The notes below the pieces were generated by a model. The model saw only the letters and a list, made by a program, of their open reading frames with translations, was not told the DNA's origin and did no database searches. DNA of 64,000 nt from Phycisphaerae bacterium. Its GTDB lineage: Bacteria; Planctomycetota; Phycisphaerae; Phycisphaerales; SM1A02. Below are positions 35,401-43,630 of this stretch, in pieces (position 1 is the first letter of the stretch; the number at the start of each line of letters is the position of its first letter). The DNA lies in contig VGXN01000003.1 of the NCBI GenBank assembly GCA_016873335.1, forward strand, positions 1 through 64,000, read 5' to 3'. Made by a program: the position numbers and the translations under genes.

Positions 35401-35616
35401 CTCGAGCGCGGATCGTTCGAGTGCCTCCTCGAGATAGTCCGAGGGATTCGCCGGCGCCGGCGGGGGGGCTGGGCGCGAATCGCCCTCAGGCACGAATGCC
35501 GAGCGCGCGCTCCCCTCCGACTGAGCCGATGTTTGCGAGGTGTGATTCAGTTCGCCGCGTTCGTCCGCGGGCTGTCCGTCTGTTCCGTCAAGTTGCACTG
35601 CAAGATCCTGCCGCAC
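32455..35616 (-). CDS. rne: Ribonuclease E/G with acidic N-terminal and basic C-terminal extensions
   Basis: Endoribonuclease of about 1053 residues. Residues 1-~200 are strongly acidic and low complexity (Asp/Glu/Ser, including three copies of a 6-residue unit). Then the S1 domain (SIYKGRVMNVEAAIQAAFVDFGSGQNGFLHISDLHP), the catalytic core with metal aspartates in VAIDVNSGRS and LIVIDSIDM, and the zinc link CPNC in ADCPNCGGSGEVR. The last ~300 residues are Arg/Gly-rich, as in RNase E tails that bind RNA and partners. The start is a GTG at 35616 without a ribosome site, so the extent of the N-terminus is uncertain. Head of rne-dxr-rseP. Confidence 0.9.
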   Translation of the reverse strand: MRQDLAVQLDGTDGQPADERGELNHTSQTSAQSEGSARSAFVPEGDSRPAPPPAPANPSDYLEEALERSALEEARLHKEESDPESESDAESESDAESDSSADVERASVRAEDTDGEAEDASADADGTTDRGAADDDWSSASEELPGSDGESDPDLPPRAEGSEEDAAEEEESAVGSGAARAAARGVKKHEAAFANRRVTLVVNDEPGEETRIAVLSDNRLDSYFVEREATATNVGSIYKGRVMNVEAAIQAAFVDFGSGQNGFLHISDLHPKYFPGGGQTERVGKKIGRSERPLIQQALRKGQEILVQVIKEGLGSKGPTVTSYLSIPGRLLVMMPDMDRVGLSRRVDDEDQRRDMRRILDSLDLPDGFGFILRTAGFDASRTELQRDAAYLKRLWDAMETRGEKTGAPCELYTESDVLVRTLRDQVDATVESIVVDSAGSFERAKTFLDVIAPQSADKVQYYNGAVPVFEAFGIERQIDEIHSRVVPLPSGGALVFDQTEALVAIDVNSGRSRVARDSETNAFRTNCEAVEEVCRQLRLRDLGGLIVIDSIDMRQARHRREIEDRLAALLKLDRAKTSFAPISEFGMIEMTRQRMRPSLRKMTYADCPNCGGSGEVRVPGAVAADAMRRIALLFSYEKVRRLEIVCSVRVATELLSNRRRAMHELEDRFSKRIDVRISEVFAADRLDIYAYEADGADIEIDRLPRPMRPNASTLHSDLPEADEEDLTPAESLSRKRRRKRRPAPADATAIAMAGGFDDLPPVIANEGSLRSSIHRTASAGDGDDADESTESGDGGGRRRGGRRNRRGRGGDREGSDRGNAPKAQQAPPRQEQVQQGSRRDGGRRRRGRGGRSVRSLADMAHEQAAFETARVADVAGVSVDDLLARLRSAVDAETAALLLPTTSMLPPEIIGVAARLFETAEPTAATERDDEGSPGADASGDASGDASATGDGDDAGEDRARRRRRGRGRGRGGRGRDGGSPRGDASLSTAGAASDDAPTSDAPTTPASKPEPSSIPTPAEQPPAKPKRRSLYGAAVRLLSSIERSKAKGRSE
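35324..35377 (-). repeat. 18-bp tandem repeat inside rne, three copies
   Basis: TCCGACTCGGCATCCGAT at 35324 is repeated exactly at 35342 and imperfectly at 35360. It encodes the repeated Ser/Asp/Glu/Ala unit of the acidic N-terminal extension. Confidence 0.85.
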
Positions 35617-35872
35617 TGTCGCGGCGGTTCATGACGGATCGACAGGAGATGGGACGCCGCAGACAGCAGCGGGCTTTGCCCGACTGATCTGGTGTGCACG
35701 ACCGACAAGGTCGCTGGTGTCCAAGGTTGTTCAAACCGCATTCGCTGTGATCCGTCCGCACATCCTGTCCCAAGGTCCTCGCGGCCGAGCGGGCGCCGAA
35801 TGGGCCAATCGCTCGCGGGTCCTGCGGAGGACAAGAGTGCCTGTTGTTTGTGACCGTTCTAGGTGATGAGGG
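35617..35872 (-). other. 256-bp gap between ptsI and rne, probable rne leader
   Basis: No gene seen. It contains a 5-bp hairpin CGGGC-TTT-GCCCG at 35670-35682. In other bacteria RNase E autoregulates through a long leader; a similar role is inference only. No convincing promoter. Confidence 0.3.
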
Positions 35873-37630
35873 CTAGCCGTGCTCTGCGCCGGCAAGCGCC
35901 TCTGGGTCGATCCTCCGAAGTTCGTCGCGCAGGCACGACAGCACCTGCCGATCCGACTCGAACGAGCCCACGCGCCTGGCGAGGGACTCGCAGTGTTCGA
36001 TGTCGAGTCCCCGGACCACCCGCTTGACCGCGGGAATCTGGCTCGGAGACATGGAAAGTGTACGAAGTCCCATGCCGATGAGCAATGGCACAAAGAGGGT
36101 TTGTCCCGCAATTTCGCCGCACACGCTGACATCGATCCCAACGTGCCTTGCGGTCCTGACCACGCTTTTTATCAGCATCAGCACCGCCGGGTTCGCCGCG
36201 TTGTACAGATTCGCCACGCGCTCGTTCCCGCGGTCCACCGCCAGCGTGTACTGCACCAGGTCGTTCGTGCCAATGGAGAGAAAGGCCGCCTCGTGTGCGA
36301 AGGCGCGCGCCATGAGTGCCGCGGCTGGTGTTTCCACCATGATCCCGAGGGGGATGTTCCTGTCGAACGCGATGCCCTCTTCCTCGAACTCCTCGCTGAG
36401 GTCGTTCAGCATCATCTTGGTCTGGCGCAGTTCCATCACGTGGGTCACGAGCGGCAGCATGATGCGGATCGGTCCGTGCGCGCTCGCGCGCAAGAGCGCC
36501 CGCAACTGCGTCTTGAACATCTCAGGGTGGGCGAGGCAGTAGCGGATGCTGCGAAGACCGAGAAACGGATTGCGTTCTGCTTCGGTGAGATGCTCCTGCG
36601 TCCACTTGTCCGCGCCGAGATCGAGCGTGCGGATCGTCAGTGGGCGGCCGCGCGACAATTCGATTGCCTTGCGGTACGCCTCGAACTGATCCTCTTCGGT
36701 TGGCGCGGTCTCACTCGTGAGGAACATGAACTCCGTTCGATAGAGCCCGACGCCGGTGCCCCCGTTGTCTTCGATTGAGCTGATTTCATCGGGAAATTCG
36801 ATGTTTCCCAGAAGCGTGATGGCGGTGCTGTCGCGTGTCAGCGAAGGTTGCCCCGCATCGCTGCGCAGCGCAGTGCGGCGCTGTTCTGCCTCACGCGCGA
36901 GCCCTTGGTATCGGGCGAGTAGGGCATCGTCGGGTCGAACGATCACCAGTCCGCCATCGCCGTCGACGATGACGGTGTCGCCGTCGGCGATGTCTTGTGT
37001 TGCAGAGGTGCAGCCAACGACTGCGGGCATGGCGAGCGCGCGCGCCACGATTGAGGTGTGCCCAGTCTGTCCACCACCATCCGTCGCGAACGCCACAATG
37101 CGCGCGCGGTGCAGCTCGACCGCGCGACTGGGAGTCAGTTCGTGCGCGATCACGACGATCGCTCCCTTTCGGTCGCCGAGCCCATCGGGTCCCGAGCCGC
37201 CAAGGTGCGTCAGCACCCGCCGCTCCAGGTCGAGAACATCGATCGCCTTTTGCGCGAACATCTCGCTGCCCATCTCGCGCAGTCGGTCCGCCAGCTTTCC
37301 GAAGTTCTCGGCAACGGCGTACTCCGCCACCACAGACTCACGCTCAATGTCGCCGCGGATCGGATCGATCAGATTGGAATCCGAGAGGAGTTCGAGATGG
37401 AAGTCAAAGATCGCTGCGGCTGCGGAATCACCTCGCCGTTGCACTCTATTCCGCAATCGCGAAATATCCTCCTTCGACTTTGTGATCGCATTATCAATGC
37501 GCTGGATCTCGCTTGGCACATGCCGCGACTCCACCGTGCGAAAGGCCACACGACGGTCATGCTCCTCTTGGACCCATGCACGTCCAATGGCTATCCCCGG
37601 GCTGACACCGATCCCTTTGATGGCTTCCAA
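35873..37630 (-). CDS. ptsI: Phosphoenolpyruvate-protein phosphotransferase (PTS enzyme I)
   Basis: Enzyme I of 585 residues that passes phosphate from PEP to HPr. GIGVSPGIAIGRA is the opening; the phospho-histidine is H191 in GGGQTGHTSIVARALAMPAVVG; PEP-site motifs are GVGLYRTEFMFL, NPFLGLRSIRYCL, GIMVETPAA, SIGTNDLVQYTLAVDR and VSVCGEIAG. No HPr or sugar-specific component is adjacent, so a regulatory or partial PTS is possible. The start appears to be a TTG at 37630 (protein begins xEAIKGIGVSPG as expected), with GGAGA about 10 nt upstream. A perfect 9-3-9 palindrome lies 36 bp before the start. Confidence 0.92.
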   Translation of the reverse strand: MEAIKGIGVSPGIAIGRAWVQEEHDRRVAFRTVESRHVPSEIQRIDNAITKSKEDISRLRNRVQRRGDSAAAAIFDFHLELLSDSNLIDPIRGDIERESVVAEYAVAENFGKLADRLREMGSEMFAQKAIDVLDLERRVLTHLGGSGPDGLGDRKGAIVVIAHELTPSRAVELHRARIVAFATDGGGQTGHTSIVARALAMPAVVGCTSATQDIADGDTVIVDGDGGLVIVRPDDALLARYQGLAREAEQRRTALRSDAGQPSLTRDSTAITLLGNIEFPDEISSIEDNGGTGVGLYRTEFMFLTSETAPTEEDQFEAYRKAIELSRGRPLTIRTLDLGADKWTQEHLTEAERNPFLGLRSIRYCLAHPEMFKTQLRALLRASAHGPIRIMLPLVTHVMELRQTKMMLNDLSEEFEEEGIAFDRNIPLGIMVETPAAALMARAFAHEAAFLSIGTNDLVQYTLAVDRGNERVANLYNAANPAVLMLIKSVVRTARHVGIDVSVCGEIAGQTLFVPLLIGMGLRTLSMSPSQIPAVKRVVRGLDIEHCESLARRVGSFESDRQVLSCLRDELRRIDPEALAGAEHG

Positions 37631-37665
37631 GGCGTTGGCTCTCCGTGGCTTGAGTCAGCCGCTGC

Positions 37666-37686
37666 GGTTCTAGACCATCTAGAACC
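37666..37686. promoter_or_regulatory. Perfect 9-3-9 palindrome upstream of ptsI
   Basis: GGTTCTAGA at 37666-37674, spacer CCA, then the exact reverse complement TCTAGAACC at 37678-37686. It ends 36 bp before the ptsI start codon. The long perfect symmetry with a 3-nt centre suggests a dimeric repressor site; as RNA it would form a 9-bp stem with a very tight loop. Confidence 0.6.
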
Positions 37687-37795
37687 TGGAGCGGCGGTCA
37701 ATGCGGAAAGGGAAACAGAACCCTTGCGGCTGGGACGCTACCAGATTCACCGACGACGGGCAACCAAAGAAGTGAACAAAAAGGGCACTTCCGAC

Positions 37796-37823
37796 TTGAA
37801 TTCTCCTTCATTTGGGCTATTTT
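37796..37823 (+). promoter_or_regulatory. Candidate promoter TTGAAT-N16-TATTTT
   Basis: TTGAAT at 37796-37801 and TATTTT at 37818-37823 with a 16-nt spacer, about 80 bp before the ATG of the first PEP-CTERM-like gene. The rest of the 272-bp gap to ptsI holds the palindrome and nothing else I recognise. Confidence 0.45.
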
Positions 37824-37902
37824 CTGCCCACGGGGGGCGGGATCTGGGCGGTCAGAGCGATCTGGCTGAACTGAGTCCACAGTTCCTTGGAGCCCGCCAA
37901 AA

Positions 37903-38619
37903 ATGTCCCCAAAATCTCCTTTCGTCGTTGCAGCTGCAGCTGCCGCATTCCTGTCGATGTCATCGACCGCTGCAGTCATTGCGCACTGGTCGGTCGTAGC
38001 GCCAATCCCCTCAGGCACCGTGGGGAGCAACTTTGCCGTGGGCGCTGCTGATGCGGGCGAGCAGACCGCGGGCACCGGACTCCGAGGGTATCACGCCCTC
38101 GCCACCACGGTCTGGTCCACGCCCTCGGGCAACGGCTCGCAGTACTCCTTCAGCAGCAACGGCTGGTCGGTCGGTGATTACTACGAGGTCAGCGTGCCGA
38201 CGAATGGCGGCAACGGCGGCAACGGCGGGTTCTTCTTTACGGACATCAGCCTGTCGTGGGATCAGACGCGTTCGAGCACGGGCCCCTCGAACTTTCGCGT
38301 TGACATGAGCACGGACGGAACGAACTTCACCACGTTGCTCGCGTCGTACACGGTGATTCAGGCGGGCGCATCTGGTTCCAACACGTTCAGTTGGTCGGTG
38401 ACCGCCGGGGTTCAGTCGGCCTTCACCAGGACCATCTCGAGCATCGCTGGCGCAGACAACCAGAGCACTCTGGTGTTCCGCTTCGTCAACCTCTCCACGG
38501 CTCCGACAACTGGCACGAACCGTATCGACAACATCATGGTCAGCGGCACGCTCGTTCCTGCGCCCGGCGCCGTGGCCCTTCTGGCCGTGGCAGGCCTTGT
38601 TTCGCGTCGTCGTCGCTGA
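37903..38619 (+). CDS. Secreted protein with PEP-CTERM-like C-terminal anchor (1)
   Basis: Protein of 238 residues. Residues 8-24 are an Ala-rich signal peptide (VVAAAAAAFLSMSSTAAV). The mature part is Ser/Thr/Gly/Asn-rich and strand-like (FFFTDISLSWDQT, FRVDMSTDGTNFTTLL, LVFRFVNLS), suggesting a beta-sandwich. The C-terminus is VPAPGAVALLAVAGLVSRRRR: a Pro motif, a hydrophobic helix and an Arg cluster, the tripartite layout of PEP-CTERM sorting signals (canonical VPEP). Processing by an exosortase is inferred; none is in the window. No function is recognised. Next gene has the same tail. Confidence 0.75.
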   Translation: MSPKSPFVVAAAAAAFLSMSSTAAVIAHWSVVAPIPSGTVGSNFAVGAADAGEQTAGTGLRGYHALATTVWSTPSGNGSQYSFSSNGWSVGDYYEVSVPTNGGNGGNGGFFFTDISLSWDQTRSSTGPSNFRVDMSTDGTNFTTLLASYTVIQAGASGSNTFSWSVTAGVQSAFTRTISSIAGADNQSTLVFRFVNLSTAPTTGTNRIDNIMVSGTLVPAPGAVALLAVAGLVSRRRR

Positions 38620-38668
38620 CTGCAGTGATTGTTCTCCCAAGCATTGATGCAGTTCTCTTCAACCCCTC

Positions 38669-38673
38669 AGGAG
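38669..38673 (+). promoter_or_regulatory. Shine-Dalgarno AGGAG
   Basis: AGGAG six nt before the ATG at 38680; it selects this ATG over in-frame codons from 38629. Confidence 0.7.
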
Positions 38674-38679
38674 TTGCAA

Positions 38680-39309
38680 ATGACTAGAGTGATTTCGTCC
38701 GTTGCCCTCTCCATTGCCGTGACGAGCTTTGCCGCTGCGGACATTGGCGTCGTGGAGTCCACCGGCGGCTTCCAGATGCCCAATGCGGCCTACCCCTACG
38801 TCTCTGCCATTGGTGCCTCGCAAAACCCGCGATTGCACGGCTTTGACTTCGGACCGATCGACGTGCCGAACGCCCAGTCGCTGCTGCTTGCGAACTGGTA
38901 CTTCGAGAACTACGCCTACAACGGCGGGAGCACCCCTCCGGGAGCGGCCAGCAATGACAACTGGCTCGACGGCAGCAGCACCGCATCGCTGACTGTGACG
39001 CTGAGGGCGGGATCCGCAATGATCTCAAACAACACCTACGCGCTCGTCCAGACTGGCGTCAACGGCAACAATCGCTTCTGGCAACTGACGGAGTCGGCGC
39101 GGAACACCAATCTGGCAGGCGGGCTCGGCATCGGCAGTTACTCCGTCGAGTTCAGCAATACCTTCAGCTTCAATGTGTGGACAGGCTTCGTGTCGCAGGG
39201 AAGTTCCACGACAGCAGTCAGCACCGCAACGTTCAATGTCGTTCCCGCCCCTGGCGCGATCGCGCTGTTTGGCGTGGCTGGTCTCGTCGGTATGCGTCGT
39301 CGTCGCTGA
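38680..39309 (+). CDS. Secreted protein with PEP-CTERM-like C-terminal anchor (2)
   Basis: Protein of 209 residues. Signal peptide RVISSVALSIAVTSFAAA, then a strand-rich, Asn/Ser/Thr-rich body (YPYVSAIGASQNPRLHGFDF, ASLTVTLRAGSAMISNNTYALV, YSVEFSNTFSFNVW) and a C-terminal VPAPGAIALFGVAGLVGMRRRR anchor nearly the same as that of the preceding protein. The two bodies do not look alike apart from the tail. Starts 60 bp after the first gene, so probably one transcript. Function unknown; surface-exposed or envelope-linked by inference. Confidence 0.75.
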   Translation: MTRVISSVALSIAVTSFAAADIGVVESTGGFQMPNAAYPYVSAIGASQNPRLHGFDFGPIDVPNAQSLLLANWYFENYAYNGGSTPPGAASNDNWLDGSSTASLTVTLRAGSAMISNNTYALVQTGVNGNNRFWQLTESARNTNLAGGLGIGSYSVEFSNTFSFNVWTGFVSQGSSTTAVSTATFNVVPAPGAIALFGVAGLVGMRRRR

Positions 39310-39439
39310 CGCCACTGCTGTCATGCCATTGCGCTTGAGGAGACGGGGCAGTTGATCATGGTTGTCGTTCGGGCTGAGTGGCCACACGTCCTTCAAACTC
39401 GGTCGTGGCGCATTTCTTCGAAAGCGCGCATCAAATGAA

Positions 39440-39467
39440 ACGGGCCCCGGCGGATGCCGAGGCCCGT
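39440..39467 (-). terminator. Hairpin terminator downstream of dnaK
   Basis: In the minus direction, ACGGGCC-T-CGGC, loop ATCC, GCCG-G-GGCCCGT (a 12-pair stem with one non-canonical pair), followed by TTCATTT. It begins 25 bp after the dnaK stop. The 183-bp convergent gap holds nothing else I recognise. Confidence 0.75.
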
Positions 39468-39492
39468 GTGTGCCGCGAATGTTGCGCGCGGA

Positions 39493-41433
39493 TCAGTTGC
39501 CGTCCTTGACCTCATACTCCGCATCGATCACATCACCCTTCCCGCCGCTGCCGGCACTCCCGCCGCCCTTGCTGGAGTCGTTGGCTGTCGAGCTACCCGC
39601 CGATTCAGTGCCGCCTGCGGACTTCGACGCCTCATAGGCCGCCTTGCCAAGTTCCGCCGCGGCCTCGTTCAGCGCCTTCATCGCCGCCTCGATGGCTGGG
39701 CGGTCATCGGTCTTCACCTTCGACTCCAAGTTCGAAACGGCACTTTCGATGCTCGCTCGACCTTCTGCCGAGATGCGCGTTCCATGCTCCTCGAGACCCT
39801 TGCGCGTGGCGTAGATCAGTTGCTCCGCGCCGTTTCGGATATCGACGAGTTCGCGGCGCTGACGATCGCCTGCTGCGTTCTCCTCCGCCTCGCGGCGCAT
39901 CCGATCGACCTCTTCCTTGCTCAGACCGCTCGAACCCGTGATGCGGATCTCCTGCTTCTTGCCGGTGGCCTTGTCCGTCGCGCTGACATTCATGATGCCG
40001 TTGGCATCGATGGAGAACTCCACCTCGATCTGCGGAACGCCTCGCGGCGCCGATGGAAGACCCGTGAGGTCGAAGCGTCCGAGACTGCGGTTGTCCGCTG
40101 CAAACTCGCGGTCACCCTGCAGCACATGGATGGTCACCGATGACTGATTGTCCGCGGCGGTCGAGAAGGTTTCCTTCTTGCTCGTCGGGATGGTGCTGTT
40201 GCGCTCGATCAGCTTGGTCATCACACCGCCAAGCGTTTCGACGCCGAGCGAAAGTGGTGTGACATCGAGCAACAGCACGTCCTTGACCTCGCCCTGCAGT
40301 ACGCCGCCCTGAATGGCGGCGCCGATGGCGACCACCTCGTCGGGGTTGATGCTGCGGTCGAGTTCCGTCGTCTTGAAGATGTCCTTCGCGATCTCCTGCA
40401 CCTTCGGGATGCGGATGGAACCGCCGACCATGACGATCTCCTGGATGTCCTTGGGGGACAGTTTGGCATCCTTCAGGCACGACTCGCATGGCCCGCGAAG
40501 GCGCGCGAAGAGGTCCACGCACAGTTCCTCGAACTTCGCGCGGGTCACGGAGACCTGCAGGTGCTTCGGTCCGTTCTGATCCGCCGTGATGAAGGGCAGA
40601 TTGACGGTGGTCTCAAGTTGCGTGGAGAGTTCGATCTTCGCCTTCTCCGCCGCCTCCTTGAGCCGCTGCAATGCCATCGGATCCTTTCGGACATCGATGC
40701 CTTCCTTCTTTCGGAACTCCTCACCGATGAAATCGATCAGACGCTGATCGAAGTCATCGCCGCCGAGGTGCCCATCTCCATTGCTGGCCAGCACCTCAAA
40801 GACGCCGTCGCCCACATCGAGGATGGAAATGTCGAACGTTCCGCCGCCGAGATCGAACACGGCGATACGGGCGTTCTTCTTCTTCTCGAGTCCGTAGGCA
40901 AGCGCAGCGGCCGTCGGTTCATTGATGATGCGTTCCACCTTCAGCCCGGCGATCTCGCCCGCGTCCTTGGTGGCTTGTCGCTGCGCGTCGTTGAAGTAGG
41001 CGGGCACGGTGATGACCGCGCGCTCGACCTTCTCGCCGAGGTACTCCTCTGCAACCTTCTTGAGGTCGCGGAGGATCATCGCAGAGATTTCTGGTGGGGT
41101 GAACGCCTTGCCGCGGATGTCGACCTTCACGAGTTCGTCCGCGCCACCCGTGACTGTGTAGGGCACGCGCTTCTGTTCCGACTGCACTTCGGAGCCGCGG
41201 CGCCCCATGAAGCGCTTGATGGAGAAGACGGTGTTGCGCGGATTCGTGACCTGCTGATGCCGTGCAGGCTGACCCACAAGCTGCTCGCCCTTTTCGGTGA
41301 AGCCGATCACGGATGGCGTGGTGCGGTTGCCTTGCTGATTGATGAGCACCTTGGGCTGTCCGCCCTCCATGATCGACACGACGGAGTTCGTCGTGCCGAG
41401 GTCGATGCCAATGATCTTTGAGCTGGTAGTCAT
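39493..41433 (-). CDS. dnaK: Chaperone protein DnaK (Hsp70)
   Basis: Hsp70 of 646 residues. [19 protein letters not shown] at the start, [58 protein letters not shown], and the substrate-binding domain with [16 protein letters not shown]. The C-terminal lid ends in a Gly/Ser-rich linker and [13 protein letters not shown], like other bacterial DnaK. GAAGGAAGG precedes the ATG. grpE and dnaJ are not adjacent, and I could not find a CIRCE element upstream. Confidence 0.97.
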   Translation of the reverse strand: MTTSSKIIGIDLGTTNSVVSIMEGGQPKVLINQQGNRTTPSVIGFTEKGEQLVGQPARHQQVTNPRNTVFSIKRFMGRRGSEVQSEQKRVPYTVTGGADELVKVDIRGKAFTPPEISAMILRDLKKVAEEYLGEKVERAVITVPAYFNDAQRQATKDAGEIAGLKVERIINEPTAAALAYGLEKKKNARIAVFDLGGGTFDISILDVGDGVFEVLASNGDGHLGGDDFDQRLIDFIGEEFRKKEGIDVRKDPMALQRLKEAAEKAKIELSTQLETTVNLPFITADQNGPKHLQVSVTRAKFEELCVDLFARLRGPCESCLKDAKLSPKDIQEIVMVGGSIRIPKVQEIAKDIFKTTELDRSINPDEVVAIGAAIQGGVLQGEVKDVLLLDVTPLSLGVETLGGVMTKLIERNSTIPTSKKETFSTAADNQSSVTIHVLQGDREFAADNRSLGRFDLTGLPSAPRGVPQIEVEFSIDANGIMNVSATDKATGKKQEIRITGSSGLSKEEVDRMRREAEENAAGDRQRRELVDIRNGAEQLIYATRKGLEEHGTRISAEGRASIESAVSNLESKVKTDDRPAIEAAMKALNEAAAELGKAAYEASKSAGGTESAGSSTANDSSKGGGSAGSGGKGDVIDAEYEVKDGN

Positions 41434-41534
41434 GTTGTTGGTTCCTTCCTTCTGTGCGCCTTGGAGGGCGAACGGCGATGTTTAGCAAACTCCGTGCCAA
41501 CGGCTCTTGTCCCTGCCCGACAAAGAAACAAGCC

Positions 41535-41546
41535 TATTCTCGCAGC
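41535..41546 (+). promoter_or_regulatory. TATTCT, N6, ATG (leaderless-type start)
   Basis: TATTCT at 41535-41540 then 6 nt and the ATG at 41547. Same hexamer and spacing as at 4678. Confidence 0.6.
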
Positions 41547-42602
41547 ATGCGTCAAATACGAGTGAGCGACGAGCGCGTTCAGATTGCCTCGGAGGCAATC
41601 TTGGCTGGGCTGCGCGCCCTGCAGGTGGTCTTGCGGCACCCGAGCGCCCGCGTCCCAATCACCAAGCCCGACGGATCGCCCGTCACGGCAGGAGATTTGG
41701 CGGTGCAAATGGCTGTCGCTTCCGTTCTTCGCCGCCGAGCTCCGCAGTGGACGCTCGTCGGCGAGGAGGGGGAGGGAAGCGTGCCCAGCGCGGACGGCGC
41801 GCCACTTCTCTCGCGCGCTGTAGCGGCGGTGCGCGAATCGCTCGGAAGCGAGGCGCCAGCGGATCCCGCCGAGTTCCTTCAGGATCGCCCCCGTGCGCCA
41901 GGCGACACGTGGTGGACCGTCGATCCCATCGATGGAACCAAGGGATTTCGCAGTGGGCGTCACTACGCGCTTTGTCTGGCGCTCGTGGAGCGCGGCGAAG
42001 CGACCGTTGGTGTTCTCAGTTGCCCGACGCTCGTGATCGGACGCGATCCGCTTGAGATCGGTCCGGACGAGCAGATGGGAACGGTCTATGTGGCTGCGAA
42101 GGGGCAGGGCGCGTGGAAGTTCGCGCCGGGTGCGGGGGACCGCCACCTGCCGACGACGCTGCTGCGTGTGGCTCGGAGCGCGCGGCGTGCGGACGATGCG
42201 CCGTGGCGCGTGTGTGATTCGATCGAGGGCGGTTCGCGGGCGGAGCGCATGCGCGGCATCATGGGCCGCACGTCGCTTCGCTGGGAGTCCGTGTCGCTCG
42301 ATAGCCAGTGCAAGTACGCCCTCGTCGCCGAAGGTGCGGCGGACTGCTTCATGCGCGTGCCGGGTTCGCGTGGTGCGGAGAAGGTATGGGATCATGCGCC
42401 TGGCGCAGTGGTCGCGAGCGAGGCAGGCGCGTGGGTCGGCGATCTCGCTGGTGCGCCGCTGCGCATGGCTGGCGAAGCACTCGATCAGAATGTTGGAACG
42501 CTCGCGTGCGACCGGTCGATCGTGTCGGATGTGCACGAGGCGGCGCGCGCGGTTCTCGCCGCATCGGCGCCCGCGCATCCGAGGCGCGGCGGATCTTCGT
42601 GA
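41547..42602 (+). CDS. 3'(2'),5'-bisphosphate nucleotidase-like phosphatase (HAL2/inositol monophosphatase family)
   Basis: Lithium-sensitive-type phosphatase of 351 residues. Metal-site motifs: VGEE at 71-74, WTVDPIDGTKGF at 123-134, and VWDHAPGAVVASEAGAWV near the C-terminus. The DPIDGTKGF form is that of yeast HAL2 and plant SAL1, which hydrolyse PAP, the by-product of sulfotransferases; so this may serve the sulfotransferase at 8.7 kb, though substrate is inferred. ATG at 41547 is marked by TATTCT-N6. Its stop overlaps the next gene as GTGA. Confidence 0.85.
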   Translation: MRQIRVSDERVQIASEAILAGLRALQVVLRHPSARVPITKPDGSPVTAGDLAVQMAVASVLRRRAPQWTLVGEEGEGSVPSADGAPLLSRAVAAVRESLGSEAPADPAEFLQDRPRAPGDTWWTVDPIDGTKGFRSGRHYALCLALVERGEATVGVLSCPTLVIGRDPLEIGPDEQMGTVYVAAKGQGAWKFAPGAGDRHLPTTLLRVARSARRADDAPWRVCDSIEGGSRAERMRGIMGRTSLRWESVSLDSQCKYALVAEGAADCFMRVPGSRGAEKVWDHAPGAVVASEAGAWVGDLAGAPLRMAGEALDQNVGTLACDRSIVSDVHEAARAVLAASAPAHPRRGGSS

Positions 42603-43612
42603 TCCGCGCGCTGTCCAATGTTGTGCGTGCGCTGGCGTGGGCGTTCACCTGGGCTGCCGTGTTGACCGCCATACTGTGGGGCACTGGGCGTGTGCTGACG
42701 GACACCGTGGCGTCGGCCCAGCAGCTTCACTGGATCCCAACCGTCGCTGCGCTTGCCATGACATCGCTGGCGCTCGGATTCCTGCTGATCGGTGCGCGGG
42801 GCGATTCGCTGCGGCGCTGGCGGAACGCGCTGTGGATCATCGCGTGCTTGCAGGGTTCGGTGTTGTTGCTGCAGGATTGGAGACCGCTGTCGCGTCCGCT
42901 CGCTGCGCCCGCGGGTGCGGATTCGGCGGCGCCCATTCGGGTCTCGCATGTGAACGCCAACTGGCCCAGTGCGAAGTCGGTCGATCGTGCGCGCGCCTAC
43001 GCCCAGTGCATGCGGGACGCGTGGGGCGAGTCGGGCGCTGATGTGCTGTTCATTTCAGAAACGGGTTCCTTGCTTTCCGTCGAGGCGCAGAGCGCTCTCG
43101 TTGCGGCCGATTGCAGCGTCCTGTTTGTCGGGCGATTCGGCGTTGTCAGCCGTGTTCCTGTGGTGCGTGCGATGCCGCTGATGGATGACGGGAAGATCGC
43201 AGCGAGTCTGGTGGAGTTCGGTCCGTGGAGAGGAAATGCGCCGTTCGCTGCGCTGTTGGTGGATCTCCCGTCCGACCCTGCACTGTCGCGGCGCGATGTG
43301 CTTGCGCGAATGTCCGCCTCGCTGCGCGACAGGATCAGCGAAGAGCCTGATTTTGTGGTCGGCGATCTGAACGTCGCGCGCGGCAGCGGGTCTGTCGCAT
43401 CGGTGTGGCCTCGGCACCGCGAGGCATTCGCCGAGCAGGGGCGGGGCTGGGGCGCGACCTATCCGCGGCACTTTCCACTTTGGCACATCGATCTCATGTT
43501 GATTGGCGAGCGTGTACGACTGCTCGACTACAGCGTGCGCGATGCAGGCGCCGGAAACCACAGCATGCAGTGTGCTGCAATGCTCGTTGCCGGAGCGACC
43601 GTGCGTCCGTGA
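42599..43612 (+). CDS. Membrane-anchored endonuclease/exonuclease/phosphatase (EEP) family protein
   Basis: Protein of 337 residues from a GTG overlapping the preceding stop. Three hydrophobic segments (about 10-30, 42-64, 75-90) are followed by an EEP domain: VSHVNANWPSAKS, GADVLFISETGS (catalytic Glu), FVVGDLNVARGSGS (Asp/Asn) and HFPLWHIDLMLIGE (His/Asp). EndoU-like or phosphodiesterase activity on an envelope or extracytoplasmic substrate is possible; nothing narrows it. The layout (TM segments then EEP) is common in bacteria. Confidence 0.8.
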   Translation: MIRALSNVVRALAWAFTWAAVLTAILWGTGRVLTDTVASAQQLHWIPTVAALAMTSLALGFLLIGARGDSLRRWRNALWIIACLQGSVLLLQDWRPLSRPLAAPAGADSAAPIRVSHVNANWPSAKSVDRARAYAQCMRDAWGESGADVLFISETGSLLSVEAQSALVAADCSVLFVGRFGVVSRVPVVRAMPLMDDGKIAASLVEFGPWRGNAPFAALLVDLPSDPALSRRDVLARMSASLRDRISEEPDFVVGDLNVARGSGSVASVWPRHREAFAEQGRGWGATYPRHFPLWHIDLMLIGERVRLLDYSVRDAGAGNHSMQCAAMLVAGATVRP

Positions 43613-43630
43613 TCTGCTGTGTGCGCCGCG

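Noticed and set aside
37666-37686. LexA box
   Set aside because: The palindrome contains GTTC...GAAC but with 11 nt between, not the spacing of known LexA sites, and ptsI is not an SOS gene.
41434-41546. CIRCE-like heat-shock operator upstream of dnaK
   Set aside because: TTTAGCAAACTCC looks like half of a CIRCE (TTAGCACTC) but the second half, GAGTGCTAA after 9 nt, is missing.
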